NCBI GenBank assembly: GCA_016214385.1
Contig: JACROP010000173.1
Location: forward strand, 1-35,533
From: Nitrospirota bacterium
GTDB taxonomy: Bacteria; Nitrospirota; Thermodesulfovibrionia; UBA6902; JACROP01
DNA length: 35,533 nt
Reading direction: 5' to 3'
Every line of letters starts with the position of its first letter. The first letter of the stretch is position 1. Positions 17,085 through 24,603 of the stretch are shown piece by piece. The notes under the pieces are model-generated. The model was given only the letters and a program-made list of their open reading frames with translations, was not told where the DNA came from and did not search any database. A program made the translations under genes and the position numbers.

Positions 17085-18710
17085 ATCCCAGCAATCTACG
17101 GTAACATATCAGGCCTTAAGGGAAGCGCTCTTAAGGCTGTTGAGAGAATTTACAGGAGGCGCATCCCCCACAACAAAGTCCTGACCCCTGAGCTTGCAAG
17201 GTACATGGGTGAGGTTTCGTCTTCTATTGGCAGGCAGATAGGTGTCCTTGCAGACAGGGATGGAAATATCACCCATGTAATAATAGGCGATGCAAAGGGC
17301 GTCTTTATCCCCGAGCTTTCTGATTATCCCCTCGGAAGGAAGTCACTCCGTGGACTCAGGCTCATCCACACCCATCTAAAGAATGAGCAGATAAATCAGG
17401 ACGACCTTACTGACCTTTCCCTCCTGAGGCTCGATACCATCATTGCCATAGGGCTAAAAGACGGACTTCCTGGCAACATATACATGGCGTATCTGCTTCC
17501 TCCCGATTCAGGGCGGCCATATGAAATCCAGGGGCCTGTTACCTTATATCAGATGGATACGGACTTCAGGGATTTAATTACTACCATAGAAAATGAAATG
17601 CAAAAAGTCCAGGCTGGTGTCTTCAGCGTAGATGATAAAAGAGAAAGGGCTATATTGGTCAGTGTTTCAACAGGGCCAAAATCAGAGCAGGAAGATTCAA
17701 TGGAAGAGCTGAAGGAACTTGCGCAGTCAAGCGATGTAATAGTCCTCGACACAGTGTTTCAGCGGCCAAAACAGATAAATCCAAAATACCTTATGGGAGA
17801 GGGGAAGGTAAAAGAGCTTGTAATCAATGCCCTTCAAAAAGGTGCAACACTCCTGATCTTTGACCAGGACCTCAGCCCCTCACAGATGAAGGCCATTGGC
17901 GATATAATAGAGCTTAAGGTCATAGACCGTTCTCAGCTCATCCTCGACATATTTGCGAGGCGCGCACACAGCAGGGATGGTAAGGTTCAGGTAGAGTTAG
18001 CACAGTTGCGATACAGGCTTCCCAGGCTGACAGGAAAAGGCACTGCTATGTCAAGACTCATGGGCGGTATTGGAGGAAGGGGGCCCGGGGAAATGAAACT
18101 TGAAGTGGATAGACGAAGGGTGAGAGACAGGATTGGGCTGCTTGAGCGGGAACTTGAGTCCCTCAGTCGTGCAAGACAGCAGAGAAAGGCAAGGCGGGCT
18201 GAAAGGGACATCCCCATAGTATCCATCATAGGTTACACTAATGCTGGCAAATCCACCCTCCTCAACAATCTCACTAAAAGCACTACTTTTGTGGAAGATA
18301 AAATGTTTGCAACCCTCGACACAGCAAGCAGGAGACTCAGGTTTCCGAGAGAAAGGGATATTATAATTACGGATACAGTAGGGTTTATCAGAGACCTGCC
18401 TGAAGACCTCTTCGCAGCCTTTAGAGCAACCCTTGAGGAACTTAAAGATGCAAACCTGCTCATTCACCTCATTGATGTATCCAGTCCGAGATTTGAGCAG
18501 CACATTGCCTCTGTAGAGAAAATACTCGATGCCCTCGGGCTTTCAGAAAAGGATAGAATACTTGTATTTAATAAAGAAGATAGAGTTGACTCAGAAGAAG
18601 CCACATTTCTATGCAAGAGGTTTAATGCAATTTCTATCTCGGCTTTAAAACCTGAGACCTTCTTCAGATTACTGAAGGCAATTGAAGCCAGACTCTGGCC
18701 ATCTTCCTAA
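17085..18710 (+). CDS. hflX: Ribosome-associated GTPase HflX, non-canonical ATC start proposed
   Basis: A GTPase that splits stalled ribosomes. The first ATG (17205) gives 501 residues, but the frame is open and conserved upstream: IYGNISGLKGSALK, then VERIYRRRIP, the usual HflX N-terminus. A perfect AGGAGG at 17075-17080 is followed after four bases by ATC CCA GCA ATC TAC, where relatives have Met. No ATG, GTG or TTG lies between the in-frame stop and 17205. From ATC the protein would be 541 residues. It has the glycine-rich segment GIGGRGPGEMKLEVDRR, a coiled region, and G motifs GYTNAGKST (G1), DTVGFI (G3) and NKED (G4). AUC starts are very rare, so a mutated start or base error must be considered. 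Confidence 0.85.
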   Translation: MPAIYGNISGLKGSALKAVERIYRRRIPHNKVLTPELARYMGEVSSSIGRQIGVLADRDGNITHVIIGDAKGVFIPELSDYPLGRKSLRGLRLIHTHLKNEQINQDDLTDLSLLRLDTIIAIGLKDGLPGNIYMAYLLPPDSGRPYEIQGPVTLYQMDTDFRDLITTIENEMQKVQAGVFSVDDKRERAILVSVSTGPKSEQEDSMEELKELAQSSDVIVLDTVFQRPKQINPKYLMGEGKVKELVINALQKGATLLIFDQDLSPSQMKAIGDIIELKVIDRSQLILDIFARRAHSRDGKVQVELAQLRYRLPRLTGKGTAMSRLMGGIGGRGPGEMKLEVDRRRVRDRIGLLERELESLSRARQQRKARRAERDIPIVSIIGYTNAGKSTLLNNLTKSTTFVEDKMFATLDTASRRLRFPRERDIIITDTVGFIRDLPEDLFAAFRATLEELKDANLLIHLIDVSSPRFEQHIASVEKILDALGLSEKDRILVFNKEDRVDSEEATFLCKRFNAISISALKPETFFRLLKAIEARLWPSS

Positions 18711-18719
18711 CACTCATTC

Positions 18720-18905
18720 TCAGGCCCTGTTACAGGGGCGATTGGAAATCCGTTCCCACATCTTCTCATCTATCTCATTGAGATATTCATTCACCTCATA
18801 TCTCTTGCCGCAATCCATGCAGCGCAGGATAACAGCCTGTCAACCCACAACTAATTTTATGTCCTCACCGCATTCCTTACACTTCACATCAAACCTCCAG
18901 GGCAT
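18720..18905 (-). pseudogene. Small zinc-ribbon gene interrupted by in-frame TGA
   Basis: On the minus strand an ATG at 18905 (MPWRFDVKCKECGED) runs 21 codons to a TGA at 18842-18840. It then continues in the same frame for 39 sense codons (AVILRCMDCGKRYEVNEYL ... NRPCNRA) to a stop at 18720. The two halves form one zinc ribbon with CxxC pairs CKEC and CMDC, so the TGA interrupts a recognisable small protein. The simplest reading is a nonsense mutation. Selenocysteine is possible in principle, but the only hairpin after TGA is a 4-bp CAGG/CCTG stem and the TGA position is not at a cysteine site. A double-hairpin repeat lies 8 bases upstream of the ATG. Confidence 0.65.
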
Positions 18906-18913
18906 CTGTCAAT

Positions 18914-18935
18914 CTCGGTTGCGAGTCGTACCGAC
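18914..18935 (-). repeat. Double-hairpin repeat, copy B (intergenic)
   Basis: Identical over 24 nt (18914-18937) to the copy inside murQ. It has the same two hairpins, GTCG/CGAC with loop GTA and TCG/CGA with loop CAAC. It lies just upstream of the broken zinc-ribbon gene and is not in frame with it. Confidence 0.85.
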
Positions 18936-18937
18936 CT

Positions 18938-19071
18938 GAATCAAGTTCAGGGCTTTATTCTACCGTATTTTAAAAAAATTATCCTGTGAAAATATTATCA
19001 GGACGAAAAAACCTCAGGCGGGGTTTAGTCTTAAAGCAAATATAAACAATTAGCCAAGATTTACATTTGAT
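18938..19071. other. AT-rich intergenic region upstream of fic
   Basis: Contains a 5-bp inverted repeat TCCTG/CAGGA around 18981-19002 and AAACC/GGTTT (19009-19013 with 19022-19026). Read leftward, the latter ends in a T run and could be a weak terminator. A lone TTTACAT at 19060-19066 matches the arms of the fic operator. I see no gene here. Confidence 0.35.
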
Positions 19072-19108
19072 TTGACATATGTAAAGATTTCATTTAAACT
19101 TTACATAT
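19072..19108 (+). promoter_or_regulatory. fic promoter with overlapping inverted-repeat operator
   Basis: TTGACA at 19072-19077 is followed after 17 bases by TAAACT (19095-19100), a plausible sigma-70 promoter. A perfect 10-bp inverted repeat, ATATGTAAAG (19077-19086) and CTTTACATAT (19099-19108), brackets the spacer and -10. A protein bound there would block transcription. The Fic protein ends in a winged helix, so autoregulation is an obvious hypothesis. Confidence 0.65.
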
Positions 19109-19133
19109 ATATTTTTAAACGTAAACTTACCAT

Positions 19134-20267
19134 ATGACAAAAGAAGTTTTTAAAGCGGGGGTTTTTAAACAGCAGTACGGGTATAAAAGCTTTTCCCCTA
19201 ATTTTATCAATGTCCCATTTAAGTGGAATGACAGGGGAATTGATACTTTATTAGAAAATGCAACCAGGCTTTTGGGCGAATTAAATGCCTATTCTTTGCT
19301 TGTTCCTGATGTTGATTTCTTTATCCATATGCATGTCATAAAAGAGGCGACAACCTCAAGCAGGATTGAAGGAACAAGGACAGGTATTGATGAGGCAATC
19401 CTGCCGGAAGAAGAAATCAAACCAGAGAGGCGGGATGACTGGCTTGAGGTTCAGAATTATACAAAGGCAATGAATTTTGCAATAAATAAGCAAAAGGAAC
19501 TGCCTCTCTCAATGAGACTGCTTAAAGAGGCACATAAAATCTTACTTGAAGGTGCAAGGGGTGAACATAAAAATCCCGGGCAAATCAGGAGTAGTCAGAA
19601 TTGGATAGGTGGTGCGACTCTTAAAGATGCTTTCTTTATTCCACCGCACCATAGCGAAGTGCCTGACCTGCTGAGTGATCTTGAGAAATTCTGGCATAAT
19701 GATAATCTTGAAATACCGCACTTAATAAAGAATGCTATCAGCCACTATCAGTTTGAAACAATACATCCTTTTCTGGATGGCAACGGACGTATTGGCCGTT
19801 TGCTTATTACTCTTTATCTTATTGACAAGGGTATATTAAGCAAGCCTACCCTGTATTTATCAGATTTCTTTGAGCGTAACAAGGGAGTTTATTATGATTC
19901 TCTGACGATGGTGAGGGTTTCAAACAACATTGAACAATGGATAAAATATTTTCTGGTCGGCATTGCAGAGACCGCTCAAAAAGGCAAAATGACTTTTGAA
20001 AATATTATTGCTTTAAGGAATAAATGTGAAGCCAAGATCATGAACCTTGGAAGAAGGGCAAAACCCGGACAGAATTTACTCAGGTTTTTATATTCTGAAC
20101 CCATAATGAGTGCTAAAGTAATCGGGAAAAGACTTAATATCACCCATCCATCTGCAAACCAGCTTATCAAGGACTTTCAGAGGATAGGCATTTTAAAGGA
20201 AATAACAGGATTTAAGAGAAACAGGCTCTTTGTTTTTCGTGAGTATCTGGAGTTGTTTGAAAAATAA
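19134..20267 (+). CDS. Class II Fic-family AMPylase with C-terminal winged helix
   Basis: A 377-residue Fic protein, likely to transfer AMP or another nucleotide moiety to a protein target. The active-site loop is complete: [12 protein letters not shown] at 211-222, with His211 as base and the GNGR phosphate anchor. An upstream inhibitory motif, S75-S-R-I-E79-G80, matches the (S/T)xxxE(G/N) signature of class II (inhibition helix in the same chain). Glu79 is expected to obstruct ATP until relieved. Residues about 300-377 ([24 protein letters not shown]) form a winged helix-turn-helix. No Shine-Dalgarno precedes the ATG, so with the promoter above the message may have a very short leader. Its target is unknown. 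The pocket around it holds gene debris, suggesting acquired DNA. Confidence 0.9.
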   Translation: MTKEVFKAGVFKQQYGYKSFSPNFINVPFKWNDRGIDTLLENATRLLGELNAYSLLVPDVDFFIHMHVIKEATTSSRIEGTRTGIDEAILPEEEIKPERRDDWLEVQNYTKAMNFAINKQKELPLSMRLLKEAHKILLEGARGEHKNPGQIRSSQNWIGGATLKDAFFIPPHHSEVPDLLSDLEKFWHNDNLEIPHLIKNAISHYQFETIHPFLDGNGRIGRLLITLYLIDKGILSKPTLYLSDFFERNKGVYYDSLTMVRVSNNIEQWIKYFLVGIAETAQKGKMTFENIIALRNKCEAKIMNLGRRAKPGQNLLRFLYSEPIMSAKVIGKRLNITHPSANQLIKDFQRIGILKEITGFKRNRLFVFREYLELFEK

Positions 20268-20284
20268 CTATACCATACATTTGA

Positions 20285-20488
20285 GATAATTCAAATTATG
20301 CAAGGGTCTCGGTTTCTGGCGAAGTTTTCTGGAGCCACGCAGGGAGTAAATTCCGCCGACTCGGACCAGATTCCTGCACCGAAAGCGAGTTGCTGGCAAT
20401 TATTCTGGGATCAGGTGCAAGGAATAGGACAGCCCAGCGAATCGCTGAAGAGATATTAGAAAAGCATCACTCTTTATATGGAGTTTAA
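20285..20488 (+). pseudogene. RadC/UPF0758 N-terminal fragment
   Basis: An open frame without a start codon encodes SELLAIILGSGARNRTAQR and IAEEILEKHHSLYGV before a TAA at 20486. This matches the helix-hairpin-helix N-terminus of RadC-type proteins (the usual wording is DAELLAILLRTG). The JAB metalloprotease-like domain that should follow is absent; 44 bases later ubiA begins. Upstream codons up to 20386 are not recognisable. It is most likely a remnant left by a deletion. Confidence 0.55.
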
Positions 20489-20532
20489 TGATATTATCTA
20501 CGTCCTTTACCTGAGGTAGAAAATAGGCATCT

Positions 20533-21396
20533 GTGATGAAAATGATAAAGAAGATAGAAGACTTCATGAGGATGATCAAATTCTCCCACTCAATCTTTGC
20601 CCTTCCGTTTGCCTTTACAGGCGCACTGATTGCTGCAGAGGGGCTGCCGACTTTAAAGCAGATTTTCTGGATTACAGTGGCCATGGTCAGCGCACGTTCC
20701 GGGGCAATGAGCCTGAACAGGATTATAGACAGAAAATTTGATGCCCTCAACCCGATGGCAAAAAGGCGGGAAATCCCCAGCGGGATAATAAAAGTAAGAG
20801 ATGCATATATTTTTACTGTCCTATCCTTTGGACTTCTAAGCCTCGCAGCCTATATGCTGAACCCACTCTGCCTTAAGCTTACGCCCATTGCCATTGCTGT
20901 CATATATTTTTACTCTTATACAAAGCGGTTCACATGGACATCGCACTTCGTCCTTGGCCTTGCCCTCTCTGCAGCTCCCTTTGGGGCGTGGATTGCTGTA
21001 AGAGGGACATTAGACATATCCATAATTACTTTAGGTATTGCTGTTGTCTTCTGGCTTGCAGGTTTTGACACCCTCTATGCCCTGCAGGATGTCGGATTCG
21101 ATAAATCTCATGGACTTCATTCCATACCCCAGAGGTTTGGCATAAAGAAGGCACTCCTTTTTGCAAGGCTTTTTCACTTAGTAACATGGCTCTTCCTTGT
21201 TTTAACCGGCATAGTCTTTGATATGGGGCTGCTTTACTGGATAGGGATGGCTATTGTTGCTGCCCTCTTTGTTCACGAGCATTCTCTTGTTAAAGCAGAT
21301 GACCTCAGTAAACTCGATATAGCCTTCTTTAATATGAATGGATATATAAGCATCACAGTTTTTGTTTTTACCTTAATGAGTTACCTGCTGGGCTGA
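20533..21396 (+). CDS. UbiA-family prenyltransferase (MqnP/UbiA-like)
   Basis: An integral membrane aromatic prenyltransferase of 287 residues with about eight hydrophobic segments. The first aspartate motif is N62-R-I-I-D66-R-K-F-D70 and the second is ALQDVGFDKSHG, the pair that binds magnesium and the prenyl diphosphate. SIPQRFG is typical of the subgroup annotated as 4-hydroxybenzoate prenyltransferase. In anaerobes lacking ubiquinone that subgroup serves the futalosine route to menaquinone. ubiX follows 50 bases later on the same strand, which supports a quinone role. GTG at 20533 or ATG at 20536 or 20542 could start it; none has a strong Shine-Dalgarno. Confidence 0.88.
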   Translation: MMKMIKKIEDFMRMIKFSHSIFALPFAFTGALIAAEGLPTLKQIFWITVAMVSARSGAMSLNRIIDRKFDALNPMAKRREIPSGIIKVRDAYIFTVLSFGLLSLAAYMLNPLCLKLTPIAIAVIYFYSYTKRFTWTSHFVLGLALSAAPFGAWIAVRGTLDISIITLGIAVVFWLAGFDTLYALQDVGFDKSHGLHSIPQRFGIKKALLFARLFHLVTWLFLVLTGIVFDMGLLYWIGMAIVAALFVHEHSLVKADDLSKLDIAFFNMNGYISITVFVFTLMSYLLG

Positions 21397-21446
21397 TGCC
21401 CTGCCCCCTGACCTCTTGATTACTTAAAATATGGTAATATGTCACG

Positions 21447-22082
21447 GTGAAGACTATTATCGTTGCTATAACAGGAGCAAGTGGCTCAATTTACGGGCTC
21501 AGGCTCATTGAAGAGTTGCTCAAGAACGGCTACAGGGTTCACCTTGTCATCTCAACGCAGGCATTCGGCATTATTAAAATTGAGACAGGGATAAACTGGG
21601 AGAAAGTCGCTGCGACTCGATTCCGAGAGGTAAAAGCTAAGAGTCAAGGGTCTAAGATAGAGAAAATAATACAAAGACATTTCTCTTCTTCTAATGTCCG
21701 GTATTACAGCGAATATGATCTATCAGCCCCTATTTCGAGCGGCTCTTTTAAAACCGATGGGATGCTCATTGTCCCCTGCTCAATGAAGACCCTTTCTGGT
21801 ATTGCCAATGGCTATGCTAATAGCCTGATTGAGAGGGCCGCTGACGTTACCTTAAAGGAGGGCAGGAACCTTATCCTTGTGCCCAGGGAAACACCCTTCA
21901 ATGCCATACACCTTGAAAACATGCTCAAGCTTGCACGCCTGGGAGTCAGGATAATCCCTCCGATCCCAGCCTTTTATCATAAGCCCAAAGATATTGCCGG
22001 CATCATAAATTTTGTGGTGGGAAAGATCCTCGACAGCCTCGGAATCGAGCACAATCTCTTTAAGCGGTGGGGGAAGGAGTAA
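21447..22082 (+). CDS. ubiX: Flavin prenyltransferase UbiX
   Basis: Makes the prenylated FMN cofactor used by UbiD-type decarboxylases. GTG start; 211 residues, about twenty longer than E. coli UbiX. Conserved points are AITGASGSIYGLRL at 7-20 (FMN), SSGSFKTDGMLIVPCSMKTLSGIA at 97-120, LIERAADVTLKEGRNLILVPRETP and PPIPAFYHKP. The extra length lies between about residues 51 and 90. Part of it (V54 to E61, VAATRFRE) is encoded by a diverged copy of the double-hairpin repeat seen in murQ. A matching UbiD is not in the window. Together with ubiA it points to quinone biosynthesis. Confidence 0.93.
   Translation: MKTIIVAITGASGSIYGLRLIEELLKNGYRVHLVISTQAFGIIKIETGINWEKVAATRFREVKAKSQGSKIEKIIQRHFSSSNVRYYSEYDLSAPISSGSFKTDGMLIVPCSMKTLSGIANGYANSLIERAADVTLKEGRNLILVPRETPFNAIHLENMLKLARLGVRIIPPIPAFYHKPKDIAGIINFVVGKILDSLGIEHNLFKRWGKE
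21606..21627 (+). repeat. Double-hairpin repeat, copy C (inside ubiX)
   Basis: GTCG, loop CTG, CGAC, TCG, loop ATTC, CGAG. Compared with copies A and B, 17 of 22 bases agree and all five differences fall in the two loops; every stem base is kept. It is read in the same codon phase as in murQ (GTC = Val first), so both proteins carry K-V-x-x-T-R-x-R here. Confidence 0.75.
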
Positions 22083-22087
22083 AGAGG

Positions 22088-22117
22088 ATGGAGTGATGGA
22101 GTATTGGAGTGATGGGA
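22088..22117. repeat. Octamer tandem repeat WTGGAGTR
   Basis: ATGGAGTG, ATGGAGTA and TTGGAGTG in a row, then a decayed fourth unit. The same octamer builds the longer structure at 27392-27486. It lies in the ubiX to synthase gap; the remaining bases up to 22222 show no gene. Confidence 0.7.
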
Positions 22118-22222
22118 TAGGGTTGAGAGTTGTAAATTTTCAGGCAAATATGTTTTAATTAAGTTACTGAAGTCTCTATTTTACCTCAACCAATCCGATA
22201 AATCTGAAAAGCAGGAGCTTAG

Positions 22223-23467
22223 GTGGATAAAAAAAAGGTATTTCTCATTGATGTTACAAACAGGGATGGTGTGCAGACCTCTCGCATACTCCTCAGCAAG
22301 CTTGCCAAGACCATGCTTAACCTTTATCTCGATGATATGGGGATATTCCAGAGCGAGGTCGGCTTTCCTACGCTATCGCACGAAAAGAACTACATAAACG
22401 CCAATCTTGAACTTGCTGAGATAGGCGCCATAAAAAGGATTCACCTTGAGGGCTGGTGCAGGGCAGTAAAAGAGGATGTTGAGCTTGCCCTGAAGAACTG
22501 CCCCGGGCTCAAACACATGAACATCTCAATTTCCACATCCGATATAATGATTCAGGGGAAATTTCAGGGCAAAAAGACATGGAAAGATATCCTCAATTCA
22601 CTGGTTGAAGCCTTGCGTACAGCCAGGGCGCTTGGGCTTGAGACTGTCGGGGTTAATGCCGAGGATGCATCAAGGACTGATATCAGCCGATTGATAGAAT
22701 TTGCTCAAGCTGGAAAAGAAAACGGTGCTGACAGGTTCCGTTACTGCGATACCCTCGGGGCAGATGACCCGATAACTATTTATGCGAGGATAAAGGCAAT
22801 TGCCGAGGCAACAAAGTTTCCCATAGAGATGCACTGCCACAATGACCTCGGCATGGCAGAGGCTGTATCAGTTGCAGGTGCACAGGGTGCGATTGAGAGC
22901 GGCGTTGATGCATATATAAATACCACAATAAATGGATATGGAGAACGTGCAGGCAACTGTGACCTCGTATCCACAATACTCGCACTTAAATTTTCTCATG
23001 TCCTTAAGGATAAGGTTCCGCTTGATGAGCATGTTGACCTTAAAAAATCATGGAGGATAGCTCGATACGCGTCTTATGCCTTCGGGCTTCCAATCCCGAT
23101 AAATCAGGTGGGTGTCGGCGCCAATGCTTTTGCACACGAATCAGGCATACATGCTGATGGAATGCTTAAAGACAGACGCAACTATGAGCTCTATGACCCA
23201 GAGGATGTGGGAAGAGGCGAGCCAGAGCTCCTCGAGACAGGCAGGGTTATAACCACAGGGACATACGGGGGTATCAAAGGGTTCAGGCACGTCTATGATA
23301 AATTTGGTATACAATTTCAAGATGATAAAGAGGCGAGAAGGATCTTCGAGCTTGTCCAGCATGCAAACCTGCATACGCAGAAACCCCTTACAGACGATGA
23401 GCTCAGGTTTATAGCAAAATACCCTGAAATAACTCAGAAGATCCTTACAGTTCACCCGGGCTCTTAA
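22223..23467 (+). CDS. DRE-TIM synthase, Re-citrate or homocitrate synthase type
   Basis: A 414-residue member of the family that condenses acetyl-CoA with a 2-oxoacid (isopropylmalate, citramalate, homocitrate and Re-citrate synthases). GTG start with AGGAG five bases upstream. R14-D15 in DVTNRDGVQ is the catalytic pair, and H204-C-H206-N-D is the metal site; GVNAEDASRTD, RYCDTLG and GVGANAFAHESGIHADG are family blocks. It lacks the C-terminal allosteric domain of LeuA and ends soon after the TIM barrel. The isocitrate dehydrogenase gene starts four bases after its stop. That makes citrate formation from oxaloacetate (Re-type) the best guess. Homocitrate synthase with homoisocitrate dehydrogenase is the main alternative. 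Confidence 0.75.
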   Translation: MDKKKVFLIDVTNRDGVQTSRILLSKLAKTMLNLYLDDMGIFQSEVGFPTLSHEKNYINANLELAEIGAIKRIHLEGWCRAVKEDVELALKNCPGLKHMNISISTSDIMIQGKFQGKKTWKDILNSLVEALRTARALGLETVGVNAEDASRTDISRLIEFAQAGKENGADRFRYCDTLGADDPITIYARIKAIAEATKFPIEMHCHNDLGMAEAVSVAGAQGAIESGVDAYINTTINGYGERAGNCDLVSTILALKFSHVLKDKVPLDEHVDLKKSWRIARYASYAFGLPIPINQVGVGANAFAHESGIHADGMLKDRRNYELYDPEDVGRGEPELLETGRVITTGTYGGIKGFRHVYDKFGIQFQDDKEARRIFELVQHANLHTQKPLTDDELRFIAKYPEITQKILTVHPGS

Positions 23468-23470
23468 TTA

Positions 23471-24547
23471 ATGTACAGAATAACTCTTATTCCCGGCGAT
23501 GGGATAGGCCCAGAAATAACAGAAGCCACAAAAAAGGTTCTTGAAGCCACCGGCATTGCCTTTGAATGGGATATTCAGGATGCAGGCGAGGAGGTCTATC
23601 AAAAAGAAGGCACGCCACTTCCAGGCAGGGTTCTTGAGTCTATTAAAAGGAATAAAGTTGCATTAAAAGGCCCTGTTACAACACCGGTTGGCACAGGTTT
23701 CAGGAGCGTCAATGTTGCCTTGAGACAGGCCCTTGACCTTTACTGTTGCCTCAGGCCGTGCAAGAGTTATCCTGGAGCCAGGACAAAATACAAAGATGTA
23801 GACCTGATTATTGTACGGGAAAACACAGAGGATCTCTATGCGGGCATTGAGTATCAGAAGGACCTGGCAGAGACAAAGAAGCTCATCGAATTTGTGGCTG
23901 AGACAACAGGTAAAAAAATAAGCCAGGACTCTGGCATTAGCATAAAGCCAATATCCGTTTATGGGTCAGAGAGGATTGTACGGTTTGCCTTTGAATATGC
24001 AAAAAAACATAGAAGGCACAAAGTCACGGCAGTTCATAAAGCCAATATCATGAAACACTCAGACGGCCTTTTCCTGGAAGTTGCGAGGGAAGTGGCTAAA
24101 AAATTTCCTGATATTGAATTTGAAGATAAAATCATAGACAATATGTGTATGCAGCTTGTTCAGAAGCCTGAGCTTTACGATGTCCTTGTCATGCCGAATC
24201 TCTATGGCGATATAGTTTCAGACTTAGCTGCCGGGTTAATAGGCGGTCTCGGTCTTGCCCCTGGCGCAAACATTGGTAATGAGTTTGCTGTATTTGAACC
24301 AACCCACGGAAGCGCCCCAAAGTACAGAGGCCTTAATAAGGCAAACCCCATGGCCATGATACTAAGTGGCGTTATGATGTTGACTCACCTCGGCGAGATA
24401 TCCGCTGCCAGAAAACTTGAAAGTGCCATTGCCTCTGTAATAAGCGAAGGGAAGGCAGTGACTTATGACATGAAGCCTGCCCCGGATGACCCTGCTGCAG
24501 CCACAACCTCTCAGGCAGCAGACGCCATCATCGAAAAAATGGTATAA
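23471..24547 (+). CDS. NAD-type isocitrate dehydrogenase family protein
   Basis: A 358-residue beta-decarboxylating dehydrogenase. GDGIGPEI at 9-16, substrate residues S79-V-N81-V-A-L-R85, Arg95 and Arg117, [11 protein letters not shown] at 118-128, and the metal-binding [17 protein letters not shown] follow the family order. The SxNxxLR block with [15 protein letters not shown] is the isocitrate form rather than the isopropylmalate form. The short length resembles the NAD-dependent, mitochondrial-type or Thermus/Aquifex-type enzymes, not the NADP E. coli type. It is transcribed with the upstream synthase (four-base gap). It is predicted to convert isocitrate to 2-oxoglutarate; homoisocitrate is the alternative substrate. 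Confidence 0.85.
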   Translation: MYRITLIPGDGIGPEITEATKKVLEATGIAFEWDIQDAGEEVYQKEGTPLPGRVLESIKRNKVALKGPVTTPVGTGFRSVNVALRQALDLYCCLRPCKSYPGARTKYKDVDLIIVRENTEDLYAGIEYQKDLAETKKLIEFVAETTGKKISQDSGISIKPISVYGSERIVRFAFEYAKKHRRHKVTAVHKANIMKHSDGLFLEVAREVAKKFPDIEFEDKIIDNMCMQLVQKPELYDVLVMPNLYGDIVSDLAAGLIGGLGLAPGANIGNEFAVFEPTHGSAPKYRGLNKANPMAMILSGVMMLTHLGEISAARKLESAIASVISEGKAVTYDMKPAPDDPAAATTSQAADAIIEKMV

Positions 24548-24603
24548 TTAATTAAAATGAAAACCAATTCACATACACCTCAGATTTCTTCATTAGCAGA
24601 GTA

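Noticed and set aside
18838-18842. TGA in the zinc-ribbon gene as a selenocysteine codon
   Set aside because: Only a 4-bp hairpin follows it, the position is not a cysteine site of the zinc ribbon, and a nonsense mutation explains it more simply.
20357-20363. Fourth copy of the double-hairpin repeat (CGACTCG in the RadC fragment)
   Set aside because: Only the seven-base core matches; neither flanking arm (GTCG or CGAG at the right distance) is present.
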